Of a stretch of DNA of 64,000 nt, positions 1 through 9,400 are shown piece by piece. Under the pieces are notes generated by a model. That model made no database searches and was not told where the DNA came from. It saw nothing but the letters and a program-made list of their open reading frames with translations. How positions within the stretch are numbered: the stretch's first letter is position 1; the number at the start of each line of letters is the position of its first letter. Made by a program: the position numbers and the translations under genes. Source of the DNA: Rhizohabitans arisaemae (GTDB taxonomy: Bacteria > Actinomycetota > Actinomycetes > Streptosporangiales > Streptosporangiaceae); contig NZ_BLRH01000009.1 in the NCBI RefSeq assembly GCF_025996515.1, positions 744,001 to 808,000 of the forward strand, read 5' to 3'.

Positions 1-2
1 CC

Positions 3-1742
3 AAGGCGAGCGAGTGGGGCGGGGGGTACACGGGGCAGTACCGGGTGACCAACACCGGGACCGCGACCCTTCCGACCTGGAAGGTCGAGTTCGACCTGCC
101 GGCCGGGAGCAGCGTGGGCTCCTACTGGGACGCCCTCATGGTCAAGACCGGCAACCACTACACCTTCACCAACCGCAACTACAACGGCAACCTGGCGCCG
201 AACGCCTCCGCCGTCTTCGGCTGGGTCAACACCGGCACCGGCGTCCCGCTGAACTGCAAGCTCAACGGCGCCCCGTGTGAGGGGCCCGGGGACACCCAGG
301 CGCCGACCGTGCCGACCGGCCTCGCCGTCGACACCCGGGCGCAGGACAGCATCGGCATCCGCTGGAACGCCTCCGTCGACAACAGCGGGAGCATCGCCCG
401 CTACGAGGTGTCCCGCAACGACGGCGCCGCCGTGCAGGTGCCCGGGACCACGCTCACCTTCCTCGCCACCGGGCTCGCCACGGACTCCGCGCACACCTTC
501 AAGGTCCGGGCCTGCGACTCCTCGAACAACTGCTCGGCCTACACCGCGAACCTGCCCGCCCGCACCCTCGGCCCGAACGAGCCGAGCCCGCCGACGATCC
601 CCGGCAACGTGGCGGTGGGCAACCCCACCCGGACCAGCCTCACCGTCACCTGGTCCGCCTCGACGGACAACGTCGGCGTCGTCCGCTACGACGTCTCCCG
701 GGACAACGGCACCCCGGTCCAGGTCCTCGGGAACACGCTGACCTACACCGCGAACGGGCTCACCGCGAACACGCCGTACGCCTTCAAGGTGCGGGCCTGT
801 GACGCGAGCAACGACTGCTCCCCCTACAGCGACCCGGTGAGCGGCACCACCCTCGGGGACGTCCCGCCGCCCGGCGAGATCCGCTACGCGCCGTACATCG
901 ACATCACCCGCCCGACGCCGTCCATGGCCACCTCGGCCGCGGCGACCGGGGTGAAGAACTACACCCTCGCCTTCGCCCTCGGCAGCAGCACCGGCTGCAC
1001 CCCGACCTGGGGCGGCACGATCCCGATCAACGACACCCGGATCATCAACGACGTCCGGGCCATCCAGGGCATGGGCGGGCAGGTCGTCGTGGCCACCGGC
1101 GGCGCCGTCGGCCCGTACCTGGAGCACGTCTGCGGGACCACCGCCTCCCTGCTGGCCGCGTACAAGCAGGTGCTCGACCTGGTCGGCACCAACCACCTGG
1201 ACGTGGACGTCGAGGCGTCGATCGACGCGAACAAGGTGAACGCCGCCCTCAAGCAGCTGCAGACCGAGCGCGGCACCGTGGTCAGCTACACCCTGCGGAT
1301 CCAGGGCCAGGACTACGGGGTCGACCCGTTCTCCTACTCGATCCTGCAGGACGCCGCGGCCAAGGGCCTGGACGTGCACGTCAACCCGATGCTGATGAAC
1401 TTCGGGTACACCGGCGACTGGGGCACCGCGATGACCGCGGCCGCCCAGGCCACCCTCAACCAGATGAAGGCCATCTGGCCGGCCAAGACCGACGCCCAGC
1501 TGAAGAAGCGGCTCGGCGTGATCCCGATGATCGGCCGGAACGACACCGGGATGACCACCACCCAGGCGAACGCCCGTACCTTGCTGACCTGGGCCAACGC
1601 CAACCAAATCGCCTTCATCGGCTTCTGGTCCACCGGACGTGACAACGGCGGCTGCCCGAACGGCCAGGTCCTGCCCAGCTGCAGCGGCGTCGCCCAGTCG
1701 ACGTGGGAGTTCACCAACATCTTCAAGGGGTTCACCGGATGA
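3..1742 (+). CDS. GH18 chitinase with CBM2 and two FnIII domains (5' end outside window)
   Basis: Secreted chitin-degrading glycosidase; the open frame runs in from the window edge, so the start and signal peptide are not visible. In order: most of a CBM2 cellulose/chitin-binding domain (about nt 3-275, with the LPTWKVEFDLPAG and WDA segments and paired Cys), two FnIII modules (about nt 295-560 and 590-860), then a GH18 catalytic domain (about nt 880-1742). The GH18 acid/base motif reads LDVDVE (about nt 1197-1214), so the terminal Glu is present, but the first residue of the classic DGxDxDxE is Asn-His-type rather than Asp-Gly. The fold resembles ChiD/ChiC-like bacterial chitinases. The stop overlaps the start of the next chitinase (ATGA), so the two are translationally coupled. 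Confidence 0.9.
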   Translation, partial: KASEWGGGYTGQYRVTNTGTATLPTWKVEFDLPAGSSVGSYWDALMVKTGNHYTFTNRNYNGNLAPNASAVFGWVNTGTGVPLNCKLNGAPCEGPGDTQAPTVPTGLAVDTRAQDSIGIRWNASVDNSGSIARYEVSRNDGAAVQVPGTTLTFLATGLATDSAHTFKVRACDSSNNCSAYTANLPARTLGPNEPSPPTIPGNVAVGNPTRTSLTVTWSASTDNVGVVRYDVSRDNGTPVQVLGNTLTYTANGLTANTPYAFKVRACDASNDCSPYSDPVSGTTLGDVPPPGEIRYAPYIDITRPTPSMATSAAATGVKNYTLAFALGSSTGCTPTWGGTIPINDTRIINDVRAIQGMGGQVVVATGGAVGPYLEHVCGTTASLLAAYKQVLDLVGTNHLDVDVEASIDANKVNAALKQLQTERGTVVSYTLRIQGQDYGVDPFSYSILQDAAAKGLDVHVNPMLMNFGYTGDWGTAMTAAAQATLNQMKAIWPAKTDAQLKKRLGVIPMIGRNDTGMTTTQANARTLLTWANANQIAFIGFWSTGRDNGGCPNGQVLPSCSGVAQSTWEFTNIFKGFTG

Positions 1743-3520
1743 GAGCGATACTCGCAGCGCTCGCGCTGATCGCGGCCGTACTGGTCCCGGCCACTCCGGC
1801 CTTCGCCGCCAACATCGCCGGAAACCCGGGCTTCGAGAACGGCCTGACCGGCTGGAGCTGCGGATCCACCGGACGGGTCGTGACCACCCCGGTCCGCACC
1901 GGGGCGGGTGCCCTGGAGTCCTCGGCCGGGTCCGGGGACATCGGCCGGTGCGAGCAGACGGTCAGCGTCCGGCCGTCCTCCCCGTACACCCTGTCGGCCT
2001 GGATCCAGGGCAGCTACGTCTTCCTCGGCGCCTCCGGCACCGGGACCACCGACGTCAGCACCTGGGGGGCCTCCTCGGGTGCCTGGCGGCAGCTGACCAC
2101 CTCCTTCACCACCGGCGCCACCACCACGAGCGTCACGATCTACGTCAACGGCTGGTTCGGCCAGGGCGCCTTCCACGCCGACGACGTGGTGCTGGACGGG
2201 CAGCCGGGCCAGGCGCTGCCCCCCGCCACGCCGACCGGGCTCCAGGTGGACGGGGTCACCGAGACCACGGTCCGGCTGACCTGGACCGGCTCGGCGGGCG
2301 CCACCGGGTACCGCCTCTACCAGGACGGCGGGACCACACCGGTGGCCACCCCGACCGGCACCGCCCACACGGTGACCGGCCTGACCACCGGCAGGGCGTA
2401 CCGGTTCCAGGTGTCGGCGTTCAACGCGGTGGGCGAGTCCGCCAAGTCGACCGAGGTGACCGGGACGCCGAACCGGGACATTCCCCCGCCGAACGACCTG
2501 CCGAAGCGGGTCATGGTCGGCTACCTGCACGCCTCGTTCGCCAACGGCTCCGGCTACGTCCGGATGGCGGACGTGCCGGCGGAGTGGGACGTGATCAACC
2601 TGGCCTTCGGCGAGCCCACCACGTCCACCTCCGGGGACATCAGGTTCGCCCAGTGCCCGGTCGCCGAGTGCCCGAACGTGGAGAGCGAGGCCGAGTTCAT
2701 CGCCGGGATCCGGGCCAAGCAGGCGGCCGGCAAGAAGGTGCTCATCTCCATCGGCGGGCAGTACGGCCAGGTCCAGCTGACCTCGACCGGGGCGCGGGAC
2801 GCGTTCGTGCGGTCCGTCGGAGCGATCATCGACAAGTACGGCCTGGACGGCCTGGACATCGACTTCGAGGGCCAGTCGCTCTACCTCGACCAGGGTGACA
2901 ACGACTTCCGGAACCCGACCACCTCGGTGATCGTGAACCTGATCTCGGCCATCCGGACCCTCAAGGCCCGGTACGGGCAGCGCTTCGTGCTCACCATGGC
3001 GCCCGAGACGTTCTTCGTCCAGCTCGGCTACCAGTTCTACGGCACCGGGCGGTTCGGCACCTCCGACCGGCGGTCCGGCTCCTACCTGCCGGTCATCCAC
3101 GCCCTGCGGAACGACATCACCCTGCTGCACGTGCAGGACTACAACTCCGGGCCGATCATCGGCCTGGACAACCAGTACCACACGATGGGCGGCCACGACT
3201 TCCACGTGGCCATGACCGACATGCTCCTGGCCGGATTCCCGGTCCAGGGCAACGCGAGCATGGTGTTCCCCCCGCTCCGCCCCCAGCAGGTCGCGATCGG
3301 GCTGCCGGCCGCGCCGTGGGCGGGGAACGGGTACACCACCGTCGGCGAGGTCCAGAAGGCCTACGACTGTCTCGCCAAGGGGACCAACTGCGGCCCCTAC
3401 CGCCCCCGCGGGGTCTACCCCGCTCTGCGCGGGCTGATGACCTGGTCCATCAACTGGGATCGCTACAACAGCTTCGAGTTCTCCCGGAACCACAGGGCGT
3501 ACCTCAACGCCCTGCCCTAA
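1739..3520 (+). CDS. Secreted GH18 chitinase with CBM4/16-like and FnIII domains
   Basis: Extracellular endo-acting chitinase of family GH18, 593 aa. The ATG overlaps the upstream stop. A Sec signal peptide spans residues 1-23 (MRAIL..., cleavage after AFA). Residues about 25-155 form a CBM4/16-like jelly-roll beginning NPGFENGLTGW, about 165-250 an FnIII domain, and about 258-590 the TIM barrel. The complete catalytic motif DGLDIDFE is visible with the acid/base at Glu377, preceded by the SIGGQYG strand motif. This is the most canonical active site of the three neighbouring chitinases. Different binding modules on adjacent enzymes suggest complementary action on crystalline chitin. A hairpin followed by a T run lies just after the stop. 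Confidence 0.93.
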   Translation: MRAILAALALIAAVLVPATPAFAANIAGNPGFENGLTGWSCGSTGRVVTTPVRTGAGALESSAGSGDIGRCEQTVSVRPSSPYTLSAWIQGSYVFLGASGTGTTDVSTWGASSGAWRQLTTSFTTGATTTSVTIYVNGWFGQGAFHADDVVLDGQPGQALPPATPTGLQVDGVTETTVRLTWTGSAGATGYRLYQDGGTTPVATPTGTAHTVTGLTTGRAYRFQVSAFNAVGESAKSTEVTGTPNRDIPPPNDLPKRVMVGYLHASFANGSGYVRMADVPAEWDVINLAFGEPTTSTSGDIRFAQCPVAECPNVESEAEFIAGIRAKQAAGKKVLISIGGQYGQVQLTSTGARDAFVRSVGAIIDKYGLDGLDIDFEGQSLYLDQGDNDFRNPTTSVIVNLISAIRTLKARYGQRFVLTMAPETFFVQLGYQFYGTGRFGTSDRRSGSYLPVIHALRNDITLLHVQDYNSGPIIGLDNQYHTMGGHDFHVAMTDMLLAGFPVQGNASMVFPPLRPQQVAIGLPAAPWAGNGYTTVGEVQKAYDCLAKGTNCGPYRPRGVYPALRGLMTWSINWDRYNSFEFSRNHRAYLNALP

Positions 3521-3528
3521 CCCCCCAC

Positions 3529-3570
3529 GGCCGCCCCTTCCCCGCGCCGGGAGGGGGCGGCCCTGTTTTT
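3529..3570 (+). terminator. Rho-independent terminator after the second chitinase
   Basis: GC-rich inverted repeat (GGCCGCCCC pairing with GGGGCGGCC) followed by CTGTTTTT. It lies between the second chitinase stop and the third chitinase start, and its T run ends only 15 nt before that ATG, leaving almost no room for a separate promoter downstream. Confidence 0.8.
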
Positions 3571-3585
3571 CAGGGAGCAACGACA

Positions 3586-5436
3586 ATGCGACTGAGAAAG
3601 CTCACCGGCGTGTTCGCCGCGGTGCTGCTCGCCGCGGCGACCACTCTGATCTGGTCTGGGCCTACCCGGGCCGCGTCCGGCTCGGCCCAAGCCGTCGTCC
3701 CGCCGCTCACCCCCACCGCCACCGTGGTCAAGACCCAGGACTGGGGCTCCGGCTGGCAGGGGCAGGTCACGATCACCAACGGCTCGGGCGCCGGCCTGCT
3801 CAACTGGCGGGTGGAGTTCGACCTCCCGGCCGGGTACGCGGTCACCTCCGCCTGGGACGCGCGGCTCACCCGCAACGGGCAGCGTTTCATCTTCGAGAAC
3901 CTGAGCTGGAACGGGACGATCCCGAACGGGGGGACCCGGAGCTTCGGCCTCATCGGCAGCCCGGGCGGCTCCGGCGCCGTCCCGCAGAACTGCTCGATCA
4001 ACAACTACGCCTGCGACGGCGGTGACCTGATCGAGGTCCCGAGCGGCGTGAGGATCACCGGCGTCACCGACACCTCGATCACCGTGGCCTGGAACGCCTC
4101 CTCCGGCAGACCGCCGGCCGGTTACCGGGTGTGGAACGGCAACACCCTCGCGGCCACGGTCACCGGCACCACCGCCACGGTCACCGGGTTGAACCCGTGC
4201 TCGGCGCACACCTTCACGGTCACGGCCCACAACATCTCGGGCAACCAGTCGGCGCGCAGCCAGCCCGTCACCGGGACGACGACGGGCTGCGAGAACCTCC
4301 CCGGGCGTCCGTCCGGCCTGAGGACGACCGCCGCCACGGTCACCTCGGTCACCCTTGCCTGGGAAACCCCCACCGGTACCGTGACCGGCTACCGCGTGTA
4401 CCAGAACGGCATGCTCAAGACCACGGTCACCGGAACCGCCGCCACGGTCAGCGGGCTGTCGGCCTGCACGCCGTACAGCTTCACCGTGTCGGCCTACAAC
4501 ACCTTCGGCGAGTCCCCGCAGAGCAATGCCCTCAGCCACACCACCGGCGACTGCCCGACGAACCCCGGCGTCGCCGCGCCGTACCTCTACACCGGCTGGG
4601 GCAGCCCGCCGAACCCGGCCACGGTGATGAACGCGACCGGGATCAAGTGGTTCACCATGGCCTTCGTCCTCGCCCAGAACGGCTGCAACCCGGCCTGGGA
4701 CGGCGGCCGTCCGCTGCAGGGCGGTCAGGACGCGGCCGCGATCGCCGCGATCCGGGCGGCCGGCGGGGACGTCGTGCCCTCCTTCGGTGGCTGGTCGGGG
4801 AACAAGCTCGGCCCGAACTGCGCCACGCCGCAGGCGCTCGCCGCGGCGTACCAGCAGGTCATCGACGCCTACAACCTCAAGGCGATCGACATCGACATCG
4901 AGAACTTCGACGAGTTCGAGAACCTGACGGTGCAGGACCGGATCCTGCAGGCACTTAAGATCATCAAGCAGAACAACCCGACCGTCAAGACCATCGTCAC
5001 CTTCGGCACCGAGACCACCGGGCCCACCCCGACCGGGGTGCGGCTGATCAACCAGGCGGCGGCGATCCAGGCCGGGATCGACGTGTTCACCATCATGCCG
5101 TTCGACTTCAACGGCGGCGCGAACATGTACCAGAACACGGTCAACGCCTCCGAGGCCCTGAAGGGTCACCTCAGGACGGCCTTCGGCTGGTCCGACGCCC
5201 AGGCCTACTCCCACATGGGCATCTCCGGGATGAACGGCCTCAGCGACCAGCAGGAGCTCACCTCCCTGGAGATCTGGACCCAGATCCGGGACTGGGCGAA
5301 GTCCAAGGGGCTGGCCAGGCTCGCGTTCTGGTCGGTCAACCGGGACCGTCCCTGCCCCGGTGGCGGCGTCCAGTCGGCCTGCAGTGGAATCGCGCAGCCC
5401 GATTGGGAGTTCACCCGCATCACCGCGGGCTTCTGA
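3586..5436 (+). CDS. Secreted GH18 chitinase with CBM2 and two FnIII domains
   Basis: Extracellular chitinase, 616 aa. The start is the ATG of MRLRKLTG, preceded by GGGAG; it gives a clean signal peptide (hydrophobic VFAAVLLAAATTLI, cleavage near TRA-ASG). Longer in-frame upstream reading is through the terminator and is rejected. In order: CBM2 (about 35-145), two FnIII repeats (about 150-235 and 240-325, very Thr/Val rich), GH18 (about 330-616). The catalytic strand reads AIDIDIE with Glu439 as the presumed proton donor; as in the first chitinase the leading Asp-Gly of DGxDxDxE is absent. Domain order and the C-terminal SACSGIAQ-DWEFT segment match the first chitinase, so these two are probably duplicates flanking a different enzyme. 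Confidence 0.92.
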   Translation: MRLRKLTGVFAAVLLAAATTLIWSGPTRAASGSAQAVVPPLTPTATVVKTQDWGSGWQGQVTITNGSGAGLLNWRVEFDLPAGYAVTSAWDARLTRNGQRFIFENLSWNGTIPNGGTRSFGLIGSPGGSGAVPQNCSINNYACDGGDLIEVPSGVRITGVTDTSITVAWNASSGRPPAGYRVWNGNTLAATVTGTTATVTGLNPCSAHTFTVTAHNISGNQSARSQPVTGTTTGCENLPGRPSGLRTTAATVTSVTLAWETPTGTVTGYRVYQNGMLKTTVTGTAATVSGLSACTPYSFTVSAYNTFGESPQSNALSHTTGDCPTNPGVAAPYLYTGWGSPPNPATVMNATGIKWFTMAFVLAQNGCNPAWDGGRPLQGGQDAAAIAAIRAAGGDVVPSFGGWSGNKLGPNCATPQALAAAYQQVIDAYNLKAIDIDIENFDEFENLTVQDRILQALKIIKQNNPTVKTIVTFGTETTGPTPTGVRLINQAAAIQAGIDVFTIMPFDFNGGANMYQNTVNASEALKGHLRTAFGWSDAQAYSHMGISGMNGLSDQQELTSLEIWTQIRDWAKSKGLARLAFWSVNRDRPCPGGGVQSACSGIAQPDWEFTRITAGF

Positions 5437-6401
5437 TTACGGGAATTGGTCAACCGGAACGCCACAGCTACCCGGCAATACGGTAAATAAACAGAATACC
5501 TACTTAACAATTGATCTCAGGTTGTATACGGATGTCGGCGAAATGCCGACACCGCCCACGGGGCCGTCGCCCGCCGATGCGAAAGCGACCGACCGGCATG
5601 TCAGAGGGGAACTCCCCCGAGCCGGTCGAGACGCTCGGACATCGGGTGCGGCGGCCTCTCGGCGTCCGGGGCCCGTTCGCCGCGAGGCCGCCGGCGCGGT
5701 ATTCGGTTGACTAAAGAGACCGGCCCGCCCCCGCGCAGCCCCCGCCGATCTCTATGCCAGTGCATGCTCTCGTGCATCTGCACGTGCAAAAGCCCAGTAC
5801 CTATACGGGATTCGCCGCGGCACGTCACACGGGTCCTCCCACGGTAACCTTCACCTCGCCCTTTACATCTCGCCCGAAACTCTAATTTCGGTCGATTACC
5901 CAGCGTGATGAATATACGCGAAATATATGGCGGACAGTGAGAAACCTGCTGCTTGCCGACAAAGCCGCGACCGGCGGCGGGGCACGCCGGTGCGGTTCGG
6001 ATCCGGCCAGGTTTCGGCTGGGACACAAGGTAAAGACCGCTGCGGAGCTGGCCGTTTCCTAAAAATCCGAAATTCCTATTTATGTCCACAAAGGCAGTAA
6101 AGAGGACTCGACTTTCCCCGACGGACCAGATATAGATAATCTCGCTTACCGGTCCTATAGCGCTCAAACGGGTAATCCGCGCCCGTTCGAGGTCCTCTGC
6201 CCGCGTATGCATCCGGTATCGAAAACCTCGTTACCTGGTGTATTGGAGGTGAACGGCTATTACGCATGCCCTGATACGGGTACCCGCACCCGTCCGGAGG
6301 GCGCTCCCGCCGCCCACCGCGCCCACGCCGTTCCCCCTCCGACCCCCGCGCCGGTCGAGTCGCCGTACCGCACAGCCCTTGACGACCAGCGAGGCCCCCG
6401 C
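5437..6401. other. 965-bp non-coding region between chitinases and NRPS-PKS cluster
   Basis: No convincing gene on either strand. Base composition is visibly more AT-rich than the surroundings, with runs such as AATAAACAGAATACC (near 5485), CGAAATATATGG (near 5920) and a TATAGATAAT stretch near 6131. A perfect 7-bp hairpin (TGTCGGC/GCCGACA, 5533-5551) lies about 100 nt past the chitinase stop but lacks a T run. The region most likely holds the chitinase terminator and the cluster promoter plus a leader of about 260 nt. No regulator gene is encoded here. Confidence 0.6.
6108..6136 (+). promoter_or_regulatory. Candidate sigma-70-type promoter for the NRPS-PKS cluster
   Basis: TCGACT (6108-6113), a 17-nt spacer and TATAGA (6131-6136) match four of six positions each of the -35 and -10 consensus. 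It would give a leader of roughly 260 nt before the first NRPS. This is prediction by eye; other AT-rich spots in the same region could serve instead. Confidence 0.35.
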
Positions 6402-9400
6402 ATGACGGTGATCGACGTAGTTCCGCACGCCTGGACCGAGGGGCCCTCCCGCGAGGCCCCCGACGCCCTCCTGACCGACCTGGTGACCGCACAGGCCGCC
6501 CGCACCCCGGACGCCCCCGCAATCCGGCAGTGGGACACCGTGCTGAGCTACCGGGAGCTGATCGGCACCGCCGCCGAACTGGCGCGGCGCCTCACCGACC
6601 TCGGCGTGGGCCCGGAAACCAAGGTCGGCCTCTGCGCGCGCCGGACCCCCTGGCTCACCGCCTCCGCGCTGGGAATCATGCTCGCCGGCGGCGCCTACGT
6701 CCCGCTCGACCCCGGACACCCGCGAGGGCGCCTGGACGACGTGCTGGACGACGCCGGAATCCGGATCGTCGTCGCCGACCGGCACGGCCGCGAACTCCTG
6801 CACGGCACCGACCGGACCCTGGTCGACACCCCGGCCGCGGTGGGCACCGCGACCCCCGGCCCCGGCCGTGCCCTCCCCGGCGGCGCCGCGTACGTGCTCT
6901 ACACCTCCGGCTCCACCGGCCGCCCCAAAGGCGTGACGGTGAACCACTCCAGCGTCGCGGCCTTCGCCACCGCCTCCGCCGCGCACCACGCGCTCGACGA
7001 GACCTGCCGCTCCATCGCCTTCTCCGCGCTCGGCTTCGACGTCTCCGTGCTCGACATGCTCACCCCGCTGACCTGCGGCGGGTCCGTCCAGCTGATCCCG
7101 GACGACGACCGCGTCGACCCGGCGCGGCTCCAGCGGTTCCTGGAAGCCCACGAGGTGACCTGGGGGTTCATCCCCCCCGCCCTCCTCCCGCTACTCGACC
7201 CGTCCCGCCTGACCCGCCTGCGGGACCTGATCACCGCGGGTGAGCCGCCCGGCCCCGAGCAGGTGGCCCGCTGGTCCGCGCACTGCCGGTTCCACAACTG
7301 GTACGGCCCGACCGAGACCACCGTGTGCGTGGTCGGAACCGAGCTCACCGGGACGTGGACCCGCCCCCTCCCGATCGGCCGCCCCCTCGCCGGATGCCAG
7401 GCCTACATCCTCGACGAGCGGATGAACCCCTGCCCGCCGGGCGTCCCCGGGGAACTGCACATCGGCGGCCCCCAGGTGGCCCGGGGATACCTGGGCCGCC
7501 CCGCGCTCACCGCGGAACGGTTCGTGCCCGACCCCTTCTCCGACGTACCCGGCGCCAGGCTCTACCGCACCGGCGACCACGTGGTGTGGGAGCCCGACGG
7601 CGGGATCGCCTTCATGGGACGGCTCGACCGGCAGGTGAAGATCCAAGGGCAGCGGGTCGAGATCGGCGAGGTGGAGTCGGTGCTCCGCGCCCACCCCGGC
7701 GTCCTGCAGTGCGTGGTCGACGGGGTGGGCGAGCTCATCGCCTACGTGGCCCCGGGCGACGCCCCGGACCTGGCCGGGCTCCGGGACCACGCCGCGCAGC
7801 GGCTCCCGCGGTACATGCTGCCCACCGGGGTGGTCCACCTGGACTCCCTCCCGCTGAACTCCTCCGGCAAGGTCGACATGGCGGCCCTTCGGGCCCTCGG
7901 CCCGGTGCGGGATCACGCCACAGGGCGGCCGGGCCGTGTTCCGGTCACCCCGGTGCAGCAAGCGGTGGCCGCGATCTGGGCCCGGGTGCTGGACACGCCC
8001 GACCCGTCGCTGGACGACGACTTCCTCGCCTCCGGCGGCCACTCCCTGCGCGCGATGCGGCTCGTCTCGGCGATCCGGGCCGAGCTGGGACGCCAGGTGT
8101 GCGTGGAGGACGTCTACGAGGGCCGGACCTGCGGGGGCCTGGCCCATCGGGTGGAGACCGCCGAGGAGGCCGACGAGTCCGCGCCGCTCGGTGGGAACGC
8201 TCCCGAGCTCTCCCCCGGCCAGCGGCGCCTGTGGTTCGTGGAGCGGCTGGCGCCCGAGAGCCCCGCGCACAACATCGCGATGGCGGAACGGATCCGCGGC
8301 CCGCTCGACGCCGGGGCCCTGCGGTCCGCCCTCGGCGCGGTCGTGGCGAGGCACGAGGTGCTCCGCTGGCGGATCTCCCACCCCACGGGGGTTCCGAAGG
8401 TCAGCGTGGCTCCCCCCGGGCCGGTCCCGCTGCCCCTGGTCGACCTGACCACCCTGCCCTCCCCCGACCGTGAGGACAAGCTCGCCGAGGTGCTCGACGG
8501 GGAGGCCAAGGACCGGTTCGACCTGGCGCGGGGGCCGCTGATCCGGGCCCGGCTGATCCGGCTGGCGCCGGACGACCACGTCTTCGCCGTCACCGTGCAC
8601 CACATCGTCTTCGACGGCTGGTCCCAGGACGTCCTCTACCGGGACATCGCGCAGGCGTACTCCGGCGGGTCCGCGGCCCCCGCCGGGCTGGCCTTCGCCG
8701 ACTACGTGGCCTGGCTGCGAGAACGCGACATCCGTCGCTCGGCGGAACACCTGACCTGGTGGCGGGGGCATCTCGCCGGAGCGCCCACGGTGCTCGACCT
8801 GCCGCGGGACGCCCCGCGCCCGCCCGTGCAGTCGTTCCACGGCGCGGTACGGCACGCGGCGATCGGGCCCGAGCTCGGCGGCGCGGTGCGCGGGCTGGCC
8901 GCCCGGCTGACCGCCACGCCGTACTCGGTGCTGCTGGCCGGCTTCGCCGAGCTGCTGCACCGCCTCACCGGCCGGCACGATCTGATCATCGGCACGCCGT
9001 TCGCGGATCGCAGGCACGTCGCCTTCGAGCAGCTGATCGGGATGTGCCTGCAGATCCTGCCGCTGCGGATCTCCGCGGCGGGCGAGGGGAGTTTCGCCGA
9101 GCGGGTCCGTGCCTGTCAGGAGGAGCTCACCCAGGCGATGGCCCACTGCGATGTTCCACTCGAACGGATCGTCGACTCCCTCGGCGTGGCCCGGGACCTG
9201 TCCAGGACCCCGGTCACCCAGGTGATGTTCAACATGTACAACTTCGCCGAACCCCGGCTCAACCTGCCCGGCTGCACCGCCGAACCGCTGCCGGCCGGCC
9301 TCCCCGGCTCCCTGTTCGACCTCACCCTGTACGTCAGCGAGCAGGCCGCGGGGTACGTCCTCCAGCTCGTCCACAACCCCGCCCTGTTCACCGCGGAACG

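Noticed and set aside
1334-3586. Very long antisense frames opposite chitinase, NRPS, PKS and gltB genes
   Set aside because: Typical by-products of high-GC third positions; no starts with ribosome sites and no recognisable domains.
5533-5551. Hairpin as a certain terminator of the third chitinase
   Set aside because: No T run, and nearly 100 nt past the stop; left as a possible stem only.
5601-6212. 203-codon minus-strand open frame in the gap before the cluster
   Set aside because: Composition and codon use are unlike genes, no domain is recognisable, and it crosses the AT-rich leader and promoter-like sequences.
6207-6401. Extension of the first NRPS to the ATG at 6207
   Set aside because: No ribosome site there, the extra 65 residues look unstructured and unlike any NRPS docking domain, and A-domain homology starts just after the ATG at 6402.
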